Assembly (NCBI GenBank): GCA_034430155.1
Contig: DAOUET010000050.1
Location: 1 to 64,000, forward strand
DNA from: DAOUET01 sp034430155
Lineage (GTDB): Bacteria > Chloroflexota > Anaerolineae > Anaerolineales > UBA4823
Direction of reading: 5' to 3'
DNA: 64,000 nucleotides
The notes under the pieces were generated by a model that was given only the letters and a program-made list of their open reading frames with translations, searched no databases and was not told the origin of the DNA. Shown here in pieces: positions 54,915 through 64,000 of this stretch. How positions within the stretch are numbered: the first letter of the stretch is position 1; each line of letters starts with the position of its first letter. Both the position numbers and the translations under genes were made by a program.

Positions 54915-55002
54915 TCAAACTATCGCAAAACCTGACCAGCATTGCTCCAAGAATAACATTGGAGTTAAATCACAAATCACTTCAGATCAGGAGGTCTTCA
55001 AA

Positions 55003-56166
55003 GTGGATGGTTTTGGGGAGCTGATGTCGATATTCAGCCGGCCTCGCCCCAATGGGAGTGTTGCCGAGCAAATAACATGCAAGCAAATCCAGACTTGGCT
55101 GAATAAACACGGCATTCTATACCATTTGCATGAGTTTCACCTGTACCCTTTCTTCTTCGAATTAATTGGGTTATGGTTGATACTCTCACGATCAGCTCTC
55201 TCGATAGCAGTATGGTTTCATTGGGGTTGGGTCACATTGCCAATCGCCATCATAGGTTTGTTGGGGGGCACAATAGATGTGGCCTTTCGAAAGCCCCTGA
55301 TAAGCTTCTTGGGTGCCAGACTTGGCAAGAATATCCTGATCGAATTCAATCCACCAGATGTCAGGTGCGAAGTGGTCTTAAGCGCCCATTATGACAGCAA
55401 AACCGAACCACTCGACCACAGGGAAAGAATGTTTTTGCTTAAAAACATTCGCCTGGGTATTGTGCTCACGCTCTTATTGGGATTTATCGGACCCTTAGAT
55501 CGATGGTGGTTATTAGGCAGTTCAAATTACAAAGAGCTAATTTATTGGATAGGGGTGTTTCTGACCATCCCTATGCTTTTCCTGGCGTGGGGTCTTGGGT
55601 TGAACTTTTCCACTGGTCGTCTGCTCAAACCCAGCCAAGGTGCAGTTGATGATGGAGCAGCTTGCGCGATTTTACTCAGCCTTTCCGAGCGCTTATCCGG
55701 GGGAGATCCCCCTCTCAATCACACCAAGGTGACAGTGGCGTTATTCACAGGCGAGGAGGTCAATATGCAAGGCTCACACGCCTATGTGCGCTCTCGCCAC
55801 TGGCCTTTAACCACTGCCGCTATTAACCTGGAAGTAATGGCTCAGGATGGTGATTATATCTTCTGGGAAGAAGATGGCGATGTTTTCAGACGATTGTCCA
55901 CCACAAGAGAGGTTAATGAGGCTTTATGTGAGGCAGTCGCAGCAATCACCACTTCTGTTGCCCATCCTGCTGGTCCTATCCTGAGCGATGGCTCAGCTTT
56001 TTTATTTGCCGGCCTGCCTACCGGGATATTGGGGACTTACGACTCAGTCTTGAAGGATAAAGGCTTTCATCGTCCGACAGACAACCTTGATCGGGTGAAC
56101 ATGAAACGCCTTTCAGAAGGGGTGGACATTTTGACGAGATTCCTGGTTAATTATGACAAGAATTAA
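55003..56166 (+). CDS. Membrane-embedded M28-family peptidase
   Basis: A 387-residue protein with an M28 metallopeptidase domain interrupted by membrane helices. Zinc and catalytic residues appear in SAHYDSK, GAVDDGAACAI, FTGEEVNMQGS, AINLEVMAQDG and KGFHRPTDNLD. Two hydrophobic pairs (about 50-95 and 150-205) split the domain. The start GTG at 55003 is chosen because a perfect AGGAGG lies eight bases before it; a longer frame from TTG at 54898 would overlap rtcA and lacks a good site. It overlaps the flippase gene by 14 bp. Confidence 0.8.
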   Translation: MDGFGELMSIFSRPRPNGSVAEQITCKQIQTWLNKHGILYHLHEFHLYPFFFELIGLWLILSRSALSIAVWFHWGWVTLPIAIIGLLGGTIDVAFRKPLISFLGARLGKNILIEFNPPDVRCEVVLSAHYDSKTEPLDHRERMFLLKNIRLGIVLTLLLGFIGPLDRWWLLGSSNYKELIYWIGVFLTIPMLFLAWGLGLNFSTGRLLKPSQGAVDDGAACAILLSLSERLSGGDPPLNHTKVTVALFTGEEVNMQGSHAYVRSRHWPLTTAAINLEVMAQDGDYIFWEEDGDVFRRLSTTREVNEALCEAVAAITTSVAHPAGPILSDGSAFLFAGLPTGILGTYDSVLKDKGFHRPTDNLDRVNMKRLSEGVDILTRFLVNYDKN

Positions 56167-58690
56167 ATTTTTCAGCTTGCTGACCTTATGCGTTTGTTGG
56201 TTGACGCTGGCTCCTTCAACGGCTGCTTCTCAGGTTATCCACGTCTATTATAAAGGCCCTCAGGATGGTGTCATCCAAGCACTTAGTTTATCCAAGGCGC
56301 TCGAGCTGGTTGAAACGCCTGACTCCGCCGATGTGATCGTGCTAAACGGCGAAATCTCAGAGGCCGAAAACATCCATAATCTTGTGGGAAAAGGGAAAGG
56401 ATTGGTATTGATTCTGGGGCCGAGATTGACACCCGAACAGCTAAATGTGCTACTCGGTGATCAGGGTAAATTCGGGTTCGAGTCCGAGCCACTCAGTTTA
56501 AATACTGCACCACAAATCAATGATCCATTACTACGAGAGGTAGCCTGGAACAGCGCTCCTCAGGTACGAGAGCGCCTGAGGATCTCTGTGAAACACATGA
56601 TACCCCTGGTAGTCGGCTATCAAGAGGATATCCCCATACTGAGCAAAGGCATGATTAGAGCCGGCCAGATTTTCGTTTTCACCCCCTTCCTCGGCAAGGA
56701 CAACCTTCAATTTCAGGATTGGGCTTATTTCAACTACTTTATTTACCATCTGACCGTTCGCGCCGCAGGGATTGATCCTGCGACATTCGCAGATTACCCT
56801 GATTCGCCAGTTCCACACGGCCAAGACCGTGTAATCCTAGTCCTCAGCATGGCTGGTTTTGTCATCGTTGCGGCGTTCGCTTTTCTATTCGTTAGGAGAT
56901 ACAGCCTCTCCCATCCAGAAGCGCTAAATGATCTAGTTATCGATCGCCAAGATTTTGACACCCGGCAAGCCTCAACAGATTGGGAGGAAATTGGTTTTCA
57001 CCGGCCGTTAGGAGGCTTTTTGTTTGCTTTTATGCTGGGATTAGTGATGTTTGTCCCCCTTATTATCTATCAAAATCTCATTTTACCGGGCTATATCTTG
57101 CCTTCAGCCCAAGCGTTAGGTATTTGGGGACGAGTAGTTCAATTCTTTCAATTGATCTGGCTGGTTTTTGATATCGGAACGAGTTCAGCTTTTATTAAAT
57201 TCTTTTCTCAATATCGGGTTCTCGAACCTCGGCAGGCTATAAAATACGGGCAGGTCTTCGTTTGGTGGCAGGCGCTATCCGGTTCTTTTCAGGTGGCTTT
57301 GGTCACCATCTTGGCTGGAATCTTTTTACCCCGCACCACCTACGCCCTCTACACCTGGAGCATCATCATCCACACACTAATCCAGGTTCCCGGTTTTTAC
57401 CAAGTATTCCGCCATGCTTTGACCGCCTTACAACGCTTCGACTATGCGCAGATGCTAGATCTTGGGTTGGCTTTAGTCTTCCCCATCTTGACGCAACCCA
57501 TTATCGTCACGCTGATGGTCCTTTGGGGAAAATCCCATCCAGCTTTTGGCGTACCCATGGCGGGTGTAATCGGATTGGGACTGGCAGCTTATGTAGCTGA
57601 AGCCCTCACTTTCATCTTTGGTTTTTGGCTATATCGCCGGTTAGGTTATAACAGTCGCTTATTGTTTCTGGCTCATTTCGACTGGTCCACAGTGAAGCAG
57701 GCTTTCCGCTTTGGGGTCTTCGAGATGCTGGCATCAGCTGCTTGGGGTATCGGTCAATCCGTGGAAATTCTCATTACCCAGAACAGACTGGTAAATTATG
57801 CTGAAGTATGGGGTAATTGGACCATAGCCCAGAATTTCATCTTCGCTTATCAAGTACTGCAAACACTCTTCAGTAATCTGATGCCATCGATTTCAGAGGC
57901 AATTTCTCACGGACGAAAATTTCTGAGCCAGTATTATGCAGCCTTGGCTTATAAATGGGGCGCCGTAATCAGCGCTTTTATTGGGGCTGTATTACTGGCG
58001 GTGGCAGACCGTTTCATCTTGGGGGCTACCGGGTCAGAGTTCACGCGTGCAGCAGTGTTTGCTATTCCACTAATCGTGTGGGGAGCCATTCAATACCCTT
58101 CCTGGGTGGGCGACAACGTTCAATTAGCTTCAAATCGACCTTACCTGATGTCCTTATTAGTTGCCGGCGAGCAATCAATTCGTATCCTATTGGCGTTAAT
58201 CCTGGTCGAGCGTTTCCAAATCAATGGCTTGATCGCAGCTTATTTTGTGGGATTGTTATCAAAAGACTTCTTAGCTTATATAATCAACCATCGCCTCTGT
58301 TTTCCCCAGCGCTTCTATTTCTGGCAATCTTTTGCCGCACCTGTATTCGCTGGAGCAGTTCATTATGGTTTCTTGCGTTGGTTTACCGCATTGATTTGGA
58401 AAGGAGACCAGATCACCAGCGTGTTGATATTCTTTATTGGCATCTTGCTCTCTTACCCGCTTTTCGCTTTCCTCTACGGTCTCTTTGGTGGCTGGGACGA
58501 AGGCACATTAAAAGATCTTCAACGCGCCGTTGACCTTAGCAATTTCATGCGACCATTATCGCTAATCTTCTGGAGAGCGACTTCACTGGGCGCTTCGCTG
58601 AGTCCGTTAAATGATCGATTCCCAATTGAAATCCGTCAGGCTGCTTTGCTTGAAGCCAGCGGTTTGACAGAGGAACGCGTCGAGATATAA
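56153..58690 (+). CDS. MOP-superfamily flippase with an N-terminal extracytoplasmic domain
   Basis: An 845-residue protein in one continuous frame. Residues 1-25 form a signal peptide (LTLCVCWLTLAPSTAASQ). Residues about 28-215 form an alpha/beta domain with VIVLNGEI and KGLVLILGPRLTPEQL, reminiscent of class-I-glutaminase-like (ThuA/DUF4159-type) folds. A single helix follows (about 228-248). After a polar stretch come about 12-14 helices that resemble polysaccharide or lipid flippases of the MOP group (about 285-800). The flippase would move lipid-linked sugars. Neighbouring glycosidase and peptidase genes suggest envelope glycan handling. Confidence 0.75.
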   Translation: MTRIKFFSLLTLCVCWLTLAPSTAASQVIHVYYKGPQDGVIQALSLSKALELVETPDSADVIVLNGEISEAENIHNLVGKGKGLVLILGPRLTPEQLNVLLGDQGKFGFESEPLSLNTAPQINDPLLREVAWNSAPQVRERLRISVKHMIPLVVGYQEDIPILSKGMIRAGQIFVFTPFLGKDNLQFQDWAYFNYFIYHLTVRAAGIDPATFADYPDSPVPHGQDRVILVLSMAGFVIVAAFAFLFVRRYSLSHPEALNDLVIDRQDFDTRQASTDWEEIGFHRPLGGFLFAFMLGLVMFVPLIIYQNLILPGYILPSAQALGIWGRVVQFFQLIWLVFDIGTSSAFIKFFSQYRVLEPRQAIKYGQVFVWWQALSGSFQVALVTILAGIFLPRTTYALYTWSIIIHTLIQVPGFYQVFRHALTALQRFDYAQMLDLGLALVFPILTQPIIVTLMVLWGKSHPAFGVPMAGVIGLGLAAYVAEALTFIFGFWLYRRLGYNSRLLFLAHFDWSTVKQAFRFGVFEMLASAAWGIGQSVEILITQNRLVNYAEVWGNWTIAQNFIFAYQVLQTLFSNLMPSISEAISHGRKFLSQYYAALAYKWGAVISAFIGAVLLAVADRFILGATGSEFTRAAVFAIPLIVWGAIQYPSWVGDNVQLASNRPYLMSLLVAGEQSIRILLALILVERFQINGLIAAYFVGLLSKDFLAYIINHRLCFPQRFYFWQSFAAPVFAGAVHYGFLRWFTALIWKGDQITSVLIFFIGILLSYPLFAFLYGLFGGWDEGTLKDLQRAVDLSNFMRPLSLIFWRATSLGASLSPLNDRFPIEIRQAALLEASGLTEERVEI

Positions 58691-58751
58691 AAGGCAGTTA
58701 AAATAGAGCCATTCTTTAGAGGGTATCAACCAGGCTGGTAAATAAAAAAAT

Positions 58752-61700
58752 ATGTCAAAGCTACATTTGATTTCACATACCCATTGGGACCGGGAATGGT
58801 ATCTGACTTACCAACAGTTCCGTTTGAAATTAGTTAAACTTATCGATCTTCTATTGATCTTGCTCAAGCAGGATCCAGATTTCAAGCATTTCTTGCTGGA
58901 TGGACAAACTATCGTCTTGGACGATTATCTGGAAATGCGGCCAAGCAATTTTGAGATCCTTCGTATGCATATTCTGGACGGGCGATTACTTATCGGTCCT
59001 TGGCATGTCTTGTCGGATGAATTTTTGGTCAGTCCGGAGGCAACCATTCGAAATTTACTTCAAGGTGATCGCACTGCCAGACGGTTTGGGGCAAAAATGA
59101 TGGTAGGTTACATTCCTGACCCTTTCGGGCATATCAGCCAAATGCCCCAGATTCTGTTAGGGTTTGATATTCACTATGCCAGTGTACAGCGCGGCCTTTC
59201 CGATGAGCCCTGTGAGCTCTGGTGGCAGTCCCCCGATGGATCAAAAGTTCTCCTATCCTATCTACGGGATGGGTATGGCAACGCGGCAGGCCTACCGACT
59301 TTTGACCAAGAGAGATTTGTTTCTGAAGTACAGCGTTTGAGAGATTCATTGCTGCCTAATACAAATTCCAATCAATTATTGTTAATGAACGGCACCGACC
59401 ACATGTTGCCATCTCTCAATCTAAGCGCATCTATTGACTATGCGAATGAACGCCTAAAAGAGGATTTTCTCCTACACTCCTCACTTCCCGAATATTTCTC
59501 TGCTATTAATAATCAACTCCTGGATGACCGTATCCCTCTCCCAAGCGTCATGGGCGAGTTGCGCTCACCCAGACGGCACCATTTGCTTCCTGGAGTACTA
59601 TCGACCCGCATATGGATAAAACAACGCAACCACCAATGCGAAACCCTGCTAGAGAAGTGGGCAGAGCCCTTCAGCACCTTCGCCAACCTGCTTGAAAACC
59701 GGAAATCGGAGCAATCCGGGCTCTCACTGGATGACCGTCTCCACTCAGGGATTTTACCTGATCCGGCAGCAATCCTACGCCAGGCATGGCGGTTGTTGAT
59801 GGAATGCCATCCTCACGATTCAATTTGTGGTTGTTCCATCGACCAGGTGCATCGCGAAATGGAACCTCGATTCGACCAGGTGGAACAAATCGGGGAAGAG
59901 ATCACCCACCAAAGCCTGGATTATTTGAGCGAAATGATAGATACTCGAGTGAACCAAGAGCTTGCTAGCCAAAGATCAAGCGAATCCCTTGTGACCCCAT
60001 CTCCCAGGTCTAATAAATTCATTGCTGCAATCGTGGTCTTCAATCCTACCGCCGGGCCAAGGACCGGCCTGGTATCGCTCGAGTTGGCCGTGCCCCCTGA
60101 TGTTGAGCAATTCGAGATTATCGATGATACCGGCAATATAATGCCCGAAAATGTCTCTGGTATGCTAAGCCGAGACCTATTCAGCGCTGTTTTGGACCGC
60201 CAGGAGCTTATTAGCGTATTGGGCACGATTAATGAGGGACGTGTAGCTGGTATGGTAATCCGCGATTTTGTATTTAAACGAGATAGTAACCAGTTAGATA
60301 TCAAGGTTGTGTTAGAGGATGCAGAGAAGGTTGATATCGAGAAATGGCGTAAAGGATTTCGCCAGCTGCAAGTATTTTTAGCGGATCCATCAATCGATAC
60401 ATTTATCGTACGTGCTCGATCGGCAACCACTAACCAGGTAGCATTTATCGCCCGTGATGCTCCAGGTTACGGCTACAAGACATTCTGGATCTCTGACCGG
60501 ACGCTTCCGGTAATTACTCAGCATAAAATTCGTAAAGTAAACCGTGTCATGAAGATGCTCCTGCCAATTGCCAATAATCTTACTAATCTTGCGGTCTTAA
60601 ACAAAGCACTATCTAAATTATCGCTGATGAGAAATCCGGAATATACACCTTTTAAAGCACCTTATATTATCGAAAATGAGTATTTATCTATGGAGGTTTC
60701 CACCAAAGACGGTACCCTAACTCTACATGATAAGAATAATGGGATAGTATACAAAGGGTTGAATCGGTTTGTGGATGGTGGCGATCGTGGGGATGAATAC
60801 AATTACTGCCCGCCATTTGAAGATCGTGTGATCAAGGAAGTCCATGTGGATGAAATCCATATCCAGCGAGAACTAAGTCTGCAGGCAATCAGAATCAAAT
60901 TATCCATGCAAGTACCAAAGGGTTTGCGCCCTGACCGCCGGGCGCGAGCCATCGATCAGGTATCCATCTCAATTGAGACCCACCTTTACCTATATCCGGG
61001 AGTACCGCGCTTAGACATTCACACCGAGGTTCATAACCCAGCTCGTGATCACCGGCTGCGGGTCCACTTTCCGACAAGTTTCAATTTAGGAGAGGAGCAA
61101 CGTTTTGCCGATCACGATGGGCATTTTACCGTCGAACGCAGGCCCATTGGGATACCAGCCTATGATGAATCCTGGATTGAACAACCTCGACCTGAAGTAC
61201 CCCAACGTATTTTCTCAGACATTTCTGATGGAAAGCATGGGTTGATGTTGGCTAACCGGGGCTTACCAGAGGTGGAAGTCTTGATGAATTCTCAAGGTAG
61301 GCCAGAGATCGCCCTAACGCTTTTACGGTGTGTTGGCTGGCTATCTCGAGAAGATTTAGCTACGCGCAAGGGACACGCCGGCCCAGAGCTGGCTACCCCT
61401 GGTGCCCAAATGATTGGTGATTGGAAGTACGATTACGCTGTGATCCCCCATGATGGCGATTGGCAAAGTAGCTATCAGGAGGCCTACGCCTTTAATGTGC
61501 CATTGCGAGCGGTTTCAACCAGCCTCCACCCCAGCCTTCTACCGAGGAAATCATCTCTAGTCCAGATCACTCCGAGGGAATTTATCATCAGCAGCATAAA
61601 AACCGCTGAAATCGGGCATGGTTGGATCTTACGAGGTTACAACATCAGTCCGGATTCAATACAGGTTCGAATTAAACCATTATTACACTTTGATAGAGCG

Positions 61701-61811
61701 GATAAAGTGAACCTGGCAGAAGATCTGATTCATAAACTGGAAATTAATCAGCAAGGGGAAATTGATGTGCCGGTCCGGGCAAAGGAAATCCTCACGGTAA
61801 AATTGTGGTGA
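58752..61811 (+). CDS. GH38 alpha-mannosidase-type glycoside hydrolase
   Basis: A 1019-residue cytoplasmic enzyme. The zinc-binding N-terminus is LISHTHWDREW (H9, H11, D13). The catalytic nucleophile is D123 in YIPDPFGHISQMPQ. Further conserved parts are LLMNGTDHMLPS, HPHDSICGCSIDQVHREMEPRFDQVE and the C-terminal beta-sandwich domains (about 650-1019). It resembles mannosylglycerate- or mannan-degrading GH38 enzymes such as MngB. The ribosome-binding site is weak. The GH13 gene begins 1 bp after its stop. Confidence 0.9.
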   Translation: MSKLHLISHTHWDREWYLTYQQFRLKLVKLIDLLLILLKQDPDFKHFLLDGQTIVLDDYLEMRPSNFEILRMHILDGRLLIGPWHVLSDEFLVSPEATIRNLLQGDRTARRFGAKMMVGYIPDPFGHISQMPQILLGFDIHYASVQRGLSDEPCELWWQSPDGSKVLLSYLRDGYGNAAGLPTFDQERFVSEVQRLRDSLLPNTNSNQLLLMNGTDHMLPSLNLSASIDYANERLKEDFLLHSSLPEYFSAINNQLLDDRIPLPSVMGELRSPRRHHLLPGVLSTRIWIKQRNHQCETLLEKWAEPFSTFANLLENRKSEQSGLSLDDRLHSGILPDPAAILRQAWRLLMECHPHDSICGCSIDQVHREMEPRFDQVEQIGEEITHQSLDYLSEMIDTRVNQELASQRSSESLVTPSPRSNKFIAAIVVFNPTAGPRTGLVSLELAVPPDVEQFEIIDDTGNIMPENVSGMLSRDLFSAVLDRQELISVLGTINEGRVAGMVIRDFVFKRDSNQLDIKVVLEDAEKVDIEKWRKGFRQLQVFLADPSIDTFIVRARSATTNQVAFIARDAPGYGYKTFWISDRTLPVITQHKIRKVNRVMKMLLPIANNLTNLAVLNKALSKLSLMRNPEYTPFKAPYIIENEYLSMEVSTKDGTLTLHDKNNGIVYKGLNRFVDGGDRGDEYNYCPPFEDRVIKEVHVDEIHIQRELSLQAIRIKLSMQVPKGLRPDRRARAIDQVSISIETHLYLYPGVPRLDIHTEVHNPARDHRLRVHFPTSFNLGEEQRFADHDGHFTVERRPIGIPAYDESWIEQPRPEVPQRIFSDISDGKHGLMLANRGLPEVEVLMNSQGRPEIALTLLRCVGWLSREDLATRKGHAGPELATPGAQMIGDWKYDYAVIPHDGDWQSSYQEAYAFNVPLRAVSTSLHPSLLPRKSSLVQITPREFIISSIKTAEIGHGWILRGYNISPDSIQVRIKPLLHFDRADKVNLAEDLIHKLEINQQGEIDVPVRAKEILTVKLW

Positions 61812-61812
61812 C

Positions 61813-63588
61813 GTGATTCAACTTAAAAATAAGATGACTAAACTAAAGTGGTGGCAAACAGCCATCTTCTACCAGATATACCCCCGCAGCTTCTATGACT
61901 CAAATGGCGATGGAATCGGCGACTTAAGAGGCATTATTGCACGGCTTGATTACTTAAAACAACTCGGGGTCGACGCTATCTGGCTATCGCCTCATTACCC
62001 CTCGCCCATGTTTGATTGCGGATACGATATAGCAGATTACACTGCTGTTGCGCCAGAATACGGTTCCTTAGATGATTTTGTCGCCTTGTTGGAAAATGCG
62101 CACCAACGGGGGTTACGAGTCATTACTGACCTGGTGCTTAACCATACCTCCCACCTGCATCCCTGGTTCCTCGAATCCCGTTCCAGCCGTATGAATCCGA
62201 AGCGAGATTGGTATGTATGGCGAGATGGGATCGATCAGAAGCCGCCTAATAACTGGAATTCAACCTTCGGAGACTCAGCCTGGGAATATGATATGGTTAC
62301 CGGACAGTATTACTACCACTTTTTCTTCAAGGAACAGCCGGACCTCAACTGGCGTAACCCGGAGGTCAAGGAAGTCATGTTCGAGGTCGTGCGCTTTTGG
62401 CTGGATCTGGGTGTGGATGGTTTTCGATTGGACGCCATTGAAACCATCTTTGAGCATCCAGAGATGCCCAATCATTCTGCAAAATTTTCAGAGACCCAGC
62501 TTTACAGTTTTGCACGCAGTATCAAAAATGAAGCAGAGTTGGAGCGCTGGCAAAAAGACATTCAAGAGATGTATGGTTATCAGGTTTACCAATCCGGAAT
62601 CCACACATTGATGCAAGAGTTACGCGCCCTGGTAGATGAATATGGCGACCGCATTTTAGTGGGAGAAACCGATAGGATTGCTTATTATGGGAACGGAACC
62701 AACGAGTTACATTTGGTATTTAATTTTCCTTTGGTCCGGGCTAAAAGCCTTACTCCAGAATTGATCCGTGCCAATCAAACTTCCAGGATAGCAGCCTTGC
62801 CCCATCTGGCTTGGCCTGGCAATACCCTCGGAAACCATGACACCTCCAGGGTTTTTTCTCATTATGGAGATGGGGAAAATGATCAGGCGCTAGCCCATCT
62901 TTCCCTGGCGCTCATGCTAACTTTGCGTGGCACACCCTTTTTATACTATGGGGAAGAGATCTGTATGGCCGATTTGATCCTGCAAAACCTATCCCAATTT
63001 AAAGACCAATTGGGTAAATGGGCATTTCAGCTCGAAGTTGAACAGCTGCATACACCCCCAGATCAGGCTATGAAAACCGCCTCCCTATACGGGCGGGATA
63101 AATGCCGCACACCCATGCAGTGGAATCAAGCGCCTAACGCTGGTTTTTGCCCTGAAGGAGTAGAAACATGGCTGCCGGTCAATCCTAATTACTTACAAGG
63201 CGTAAATGTGTTTGACCAGGAAAATGACCCCCATTCATCACTCAACTTTTATCGCAACTTGCTGCGATTACGGAAAAGGACGCCCGCCCTCATTGCTGGA
63301 GATTACCGGCCTCTCCATCCAGAATCAAAAGAATATTTCGCCTTCCTGCGTTCCGATAACGCCCATAATCAAACATGCCTGGTAATCCTTAATTTTTCGT
63401 CTAAGACCCATACACTCAGGTTTTACAATTTACAGGAAAGCGTAAAGGTTTTGTTCTCAAACCGAGATCGAGAAGTGCAAACGGATAATCTTTCCGGTTT
63501 GAAGGTTTATCCTTTCGAGATTTTTATAGGTGAGGTACTTATGAGCCCCTCTCAACAACCAGAAGAAAATAAAGCGAGTAAACGCTAA
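61813..63588 (+). CDS. GH13 alpha-glucosidase
   Basis: A 591-residue TIM-barrel enzyme of the oligo-1,6-glucosidase/alpha-glucosidase type. Conserved regions include AIFYQIYPRSFYDSNGDGIGDL, DLVLNHTS, the nucleophile D207 in FRLDAI, the acid/base E285 in VGETD and D343 in LGNHDTSR, with a C-terminal beta domain. It hydrolyses short alpha-glucans or transfers glucose. GTG at 61813 or ATG at 61834 may be the start. The close spacing to GH38 suggests joint sugar turnover. Confidence 0.92.
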   Translation: MIQLKNKMTKLKWWQTAIFYQIYPRSFYDSNGDGIGDLRGIIARLDYLKQLGVDAIWLSPHYPSPMFDCGYDIADYTAVAPEYGSLDDFVALLENAHQRGLRVITDLVLNHTSHLHPWFLESRSSRMNPKRDWYVWRDGIDQKPPNNWNSTFGDSAWEYDMVTGQYYYHFFFKEQPDLNWRNPEVKEVMFEVVRFWLDLGVDGFRLDAIETIFEHPEMPNHSAKFSETQLYSFARSIKNEAELERWQKDIQEMYGYQVYQSGIHTLMQELRALVDEYGDRILVGETDRIAYYGNGTNELHLVFNFPLVRAKSLTPELIRANQTSRIAALPHLAWPGNTLGNHDTSRVFSHYGDGENDQALAHLSLALMLTLRGTPFLYYGEEICMADLILQNLSQFKDQLGKWAFQLEVEQLHTPPDQAMKTASLYGRDKCRTPMQWNQAPNAGFCPEGVETWLPVNPNYLQGVNVFDQENDPHSSLNFYRNLLRLRKRTPALIAGDYRPLHPESKEYFAFLRSDNAHNQTCLVILNFSSKTHTLRFYNLQESVKVLFSNRDREVQTDNLSGLKVYPFEIFIGEVLMSPSQQPEENKASKR

Positions 63589-63594
63589 TATTTT

Positions 63595-64000
63595 ATGAAG
63601 ATCAGTGATCCAAAGTGGTGGGTGTTGATCGCAGTTGGAACGGGAACTTTTATGTCAGCCCTGGATACCAGTGTGGTAAATGTTGTCCTACCAGTCCTCC
63701 GACAGACTTTCGGAAGCGATATTGCCACAGTCGAATGGGTCGTTACCGTCTACCTGCTAGTAGTAGCCGGGCTGATGTTGAGCTTTGGACGACTCGGCGA
63801 TTTGCGCGGTCATAAGCCTCTTTACTTGCTGGGATTTGTTATTTTCGTGCTCGGCTCTGCCATGTGTGGTCTGGCTTCGTCTGCCCAGGCATTGATTTCC
63901 TTCCGGGGGTTTCAAGCTCTGGGAGCCGCCATGCTGGCAGCCAACTCCCCAGCCATTTTAACCAAGAACTTTCCCGATTCCCAGCGCGGCCAGGCTTTAG
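63595..64000 (+). CDS. MFS drug exporter (DHA2 type), 5' part
   Basis: The first 135 residues of a major-facilitator protein, cut by the window end. TGTFMSALDTSVVNVVLPVLRQTF carries motif D1 (L-D-x-T-V-V-N-V-A-L-P) of the 14-helix EmrB/QacA exporters. WVVTVYLLVVAGLMLSFGRLGDLRGHK carries motif A. It starts 6 bp after the GH13 stop and may be co-transcribed. Confidence 0.88.
   Translation, partial: MKISDPKWWVLIAVGTGTFMSALDTSVVNVVLPVLRQTFGSDIATVEWVVTVYLLVVAGLMLSFGRLGDLRGHKPLYLLGFVIFVLGSAMCGLASSAQALISFRGFQALGAAMLAANSPAILTKNFPDSQRGQAL

Noticed and set aside
57955..58533. Plus-strand 192-codon frame inside the flippase gene
   Set aside because: Shifted frame within a continuous 845-codon gene, with no recognisable protein features.
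1..64000. CRISPR array, rRNA genes, defence cluster or prophage
   Set aside because: Looked for regularly spaced repeats, rRNA-like sequence and phage or defence gene sets on both strands and saw none.

Overview
This 64 kb window looks like a chromosomal contig of a Gram-negative-style or monoderm environmental bacterium. Gene content suggests Chloroflexota, probably an Anaerolineae-like lineage. The clues are secreted proteins with Thr/Pro-rich linkers, GAF and PP2C signalling proteins, complex I with fused NuoCD, and TupABC next to GlcDEF. This placement is inferred from gene types and was not computed. Base composition is moderate, except for one clearly GC-richer insertion sequence. TAA, TAG and TGA all end intact genes, so the code is standard.

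Layout. 1-1037: the 3' end of an IS110-type transposase, directly abutting a 139-bp dispersed repeat, then decayed DNA. 1038-6151: a small membrane protein, a tandem-GAF protein, a TauE/DUF1634 pair, a HEAT-repeat protein, a wrecked AI-2E-type permease, tRNA-Asp and a STAS protein. 6192-13038: a membrane GAF-PP2C phosphatase, the bifunctional ppGpp enzyme Rel, MoeA, a broken small gene, a VKOR homologue and an acidic Cys-motif protein. 13092-22479: PfkB kinase, a secreted P-domain/C39-like protein, DedA, a glycosyltransferase, the zwf-pgl oxidative pentose phosphate pair, a CPBP protease and a site-2 protease. 22692-24521: a cyclic-nucleotide-binding histidine kinase fused to a YccU-type CoA-binding domain.

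24543-26208 is an IS1182-type element with a nonsense mutation in its transposase. Beside it lies a 44-codon stub of a lost S9 peptidase. 26562-37749 is one long complex I operon, nuoA-B-CD-E-F-G-H-I-J-K-N, which lacks nuoL and nuoM. 37943-38081 is the second copy of the dispersed repeat.

38125-46391 holds a thioesterase, an ArsR-type regulator with a ligand-binding-like C-terminus driving tungstate transporter genes tupABC, and the divergent glcD-glcE-glcF glycolate oxidase genes. MoeA, TupABC and the regulator together point to a molybdo/tungsto-cofactor economy. 46553-49098 has a sucrase/ferredoxin-like remnant, an M48 protease and DinB. 49199-53830 has prolyl oligopeptidase and an ABC exporter pair. 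53883-64000 is a dense same-strand cluster: RtcA, an M28 peptidase, a flippase with an unusual N-terminal extracytoplasmic domain, GH38 and GH13 glycoside hydrolases, and the start of an MFS exporter.

The most unusual points are the kinase-CoA-binding fusion, the flippase fusion, the complex I operon without its L and M antiporter subunits, the regulator-TupABC unit, and an IS110 end sitting inside a REP-like repeat whose uninterrupted copy is also in the window. Several genes are freshly broken (AI-2E permease, small gene after moeA, sucrase/ferredoxin-like gene, S9 peptidase, transposase).
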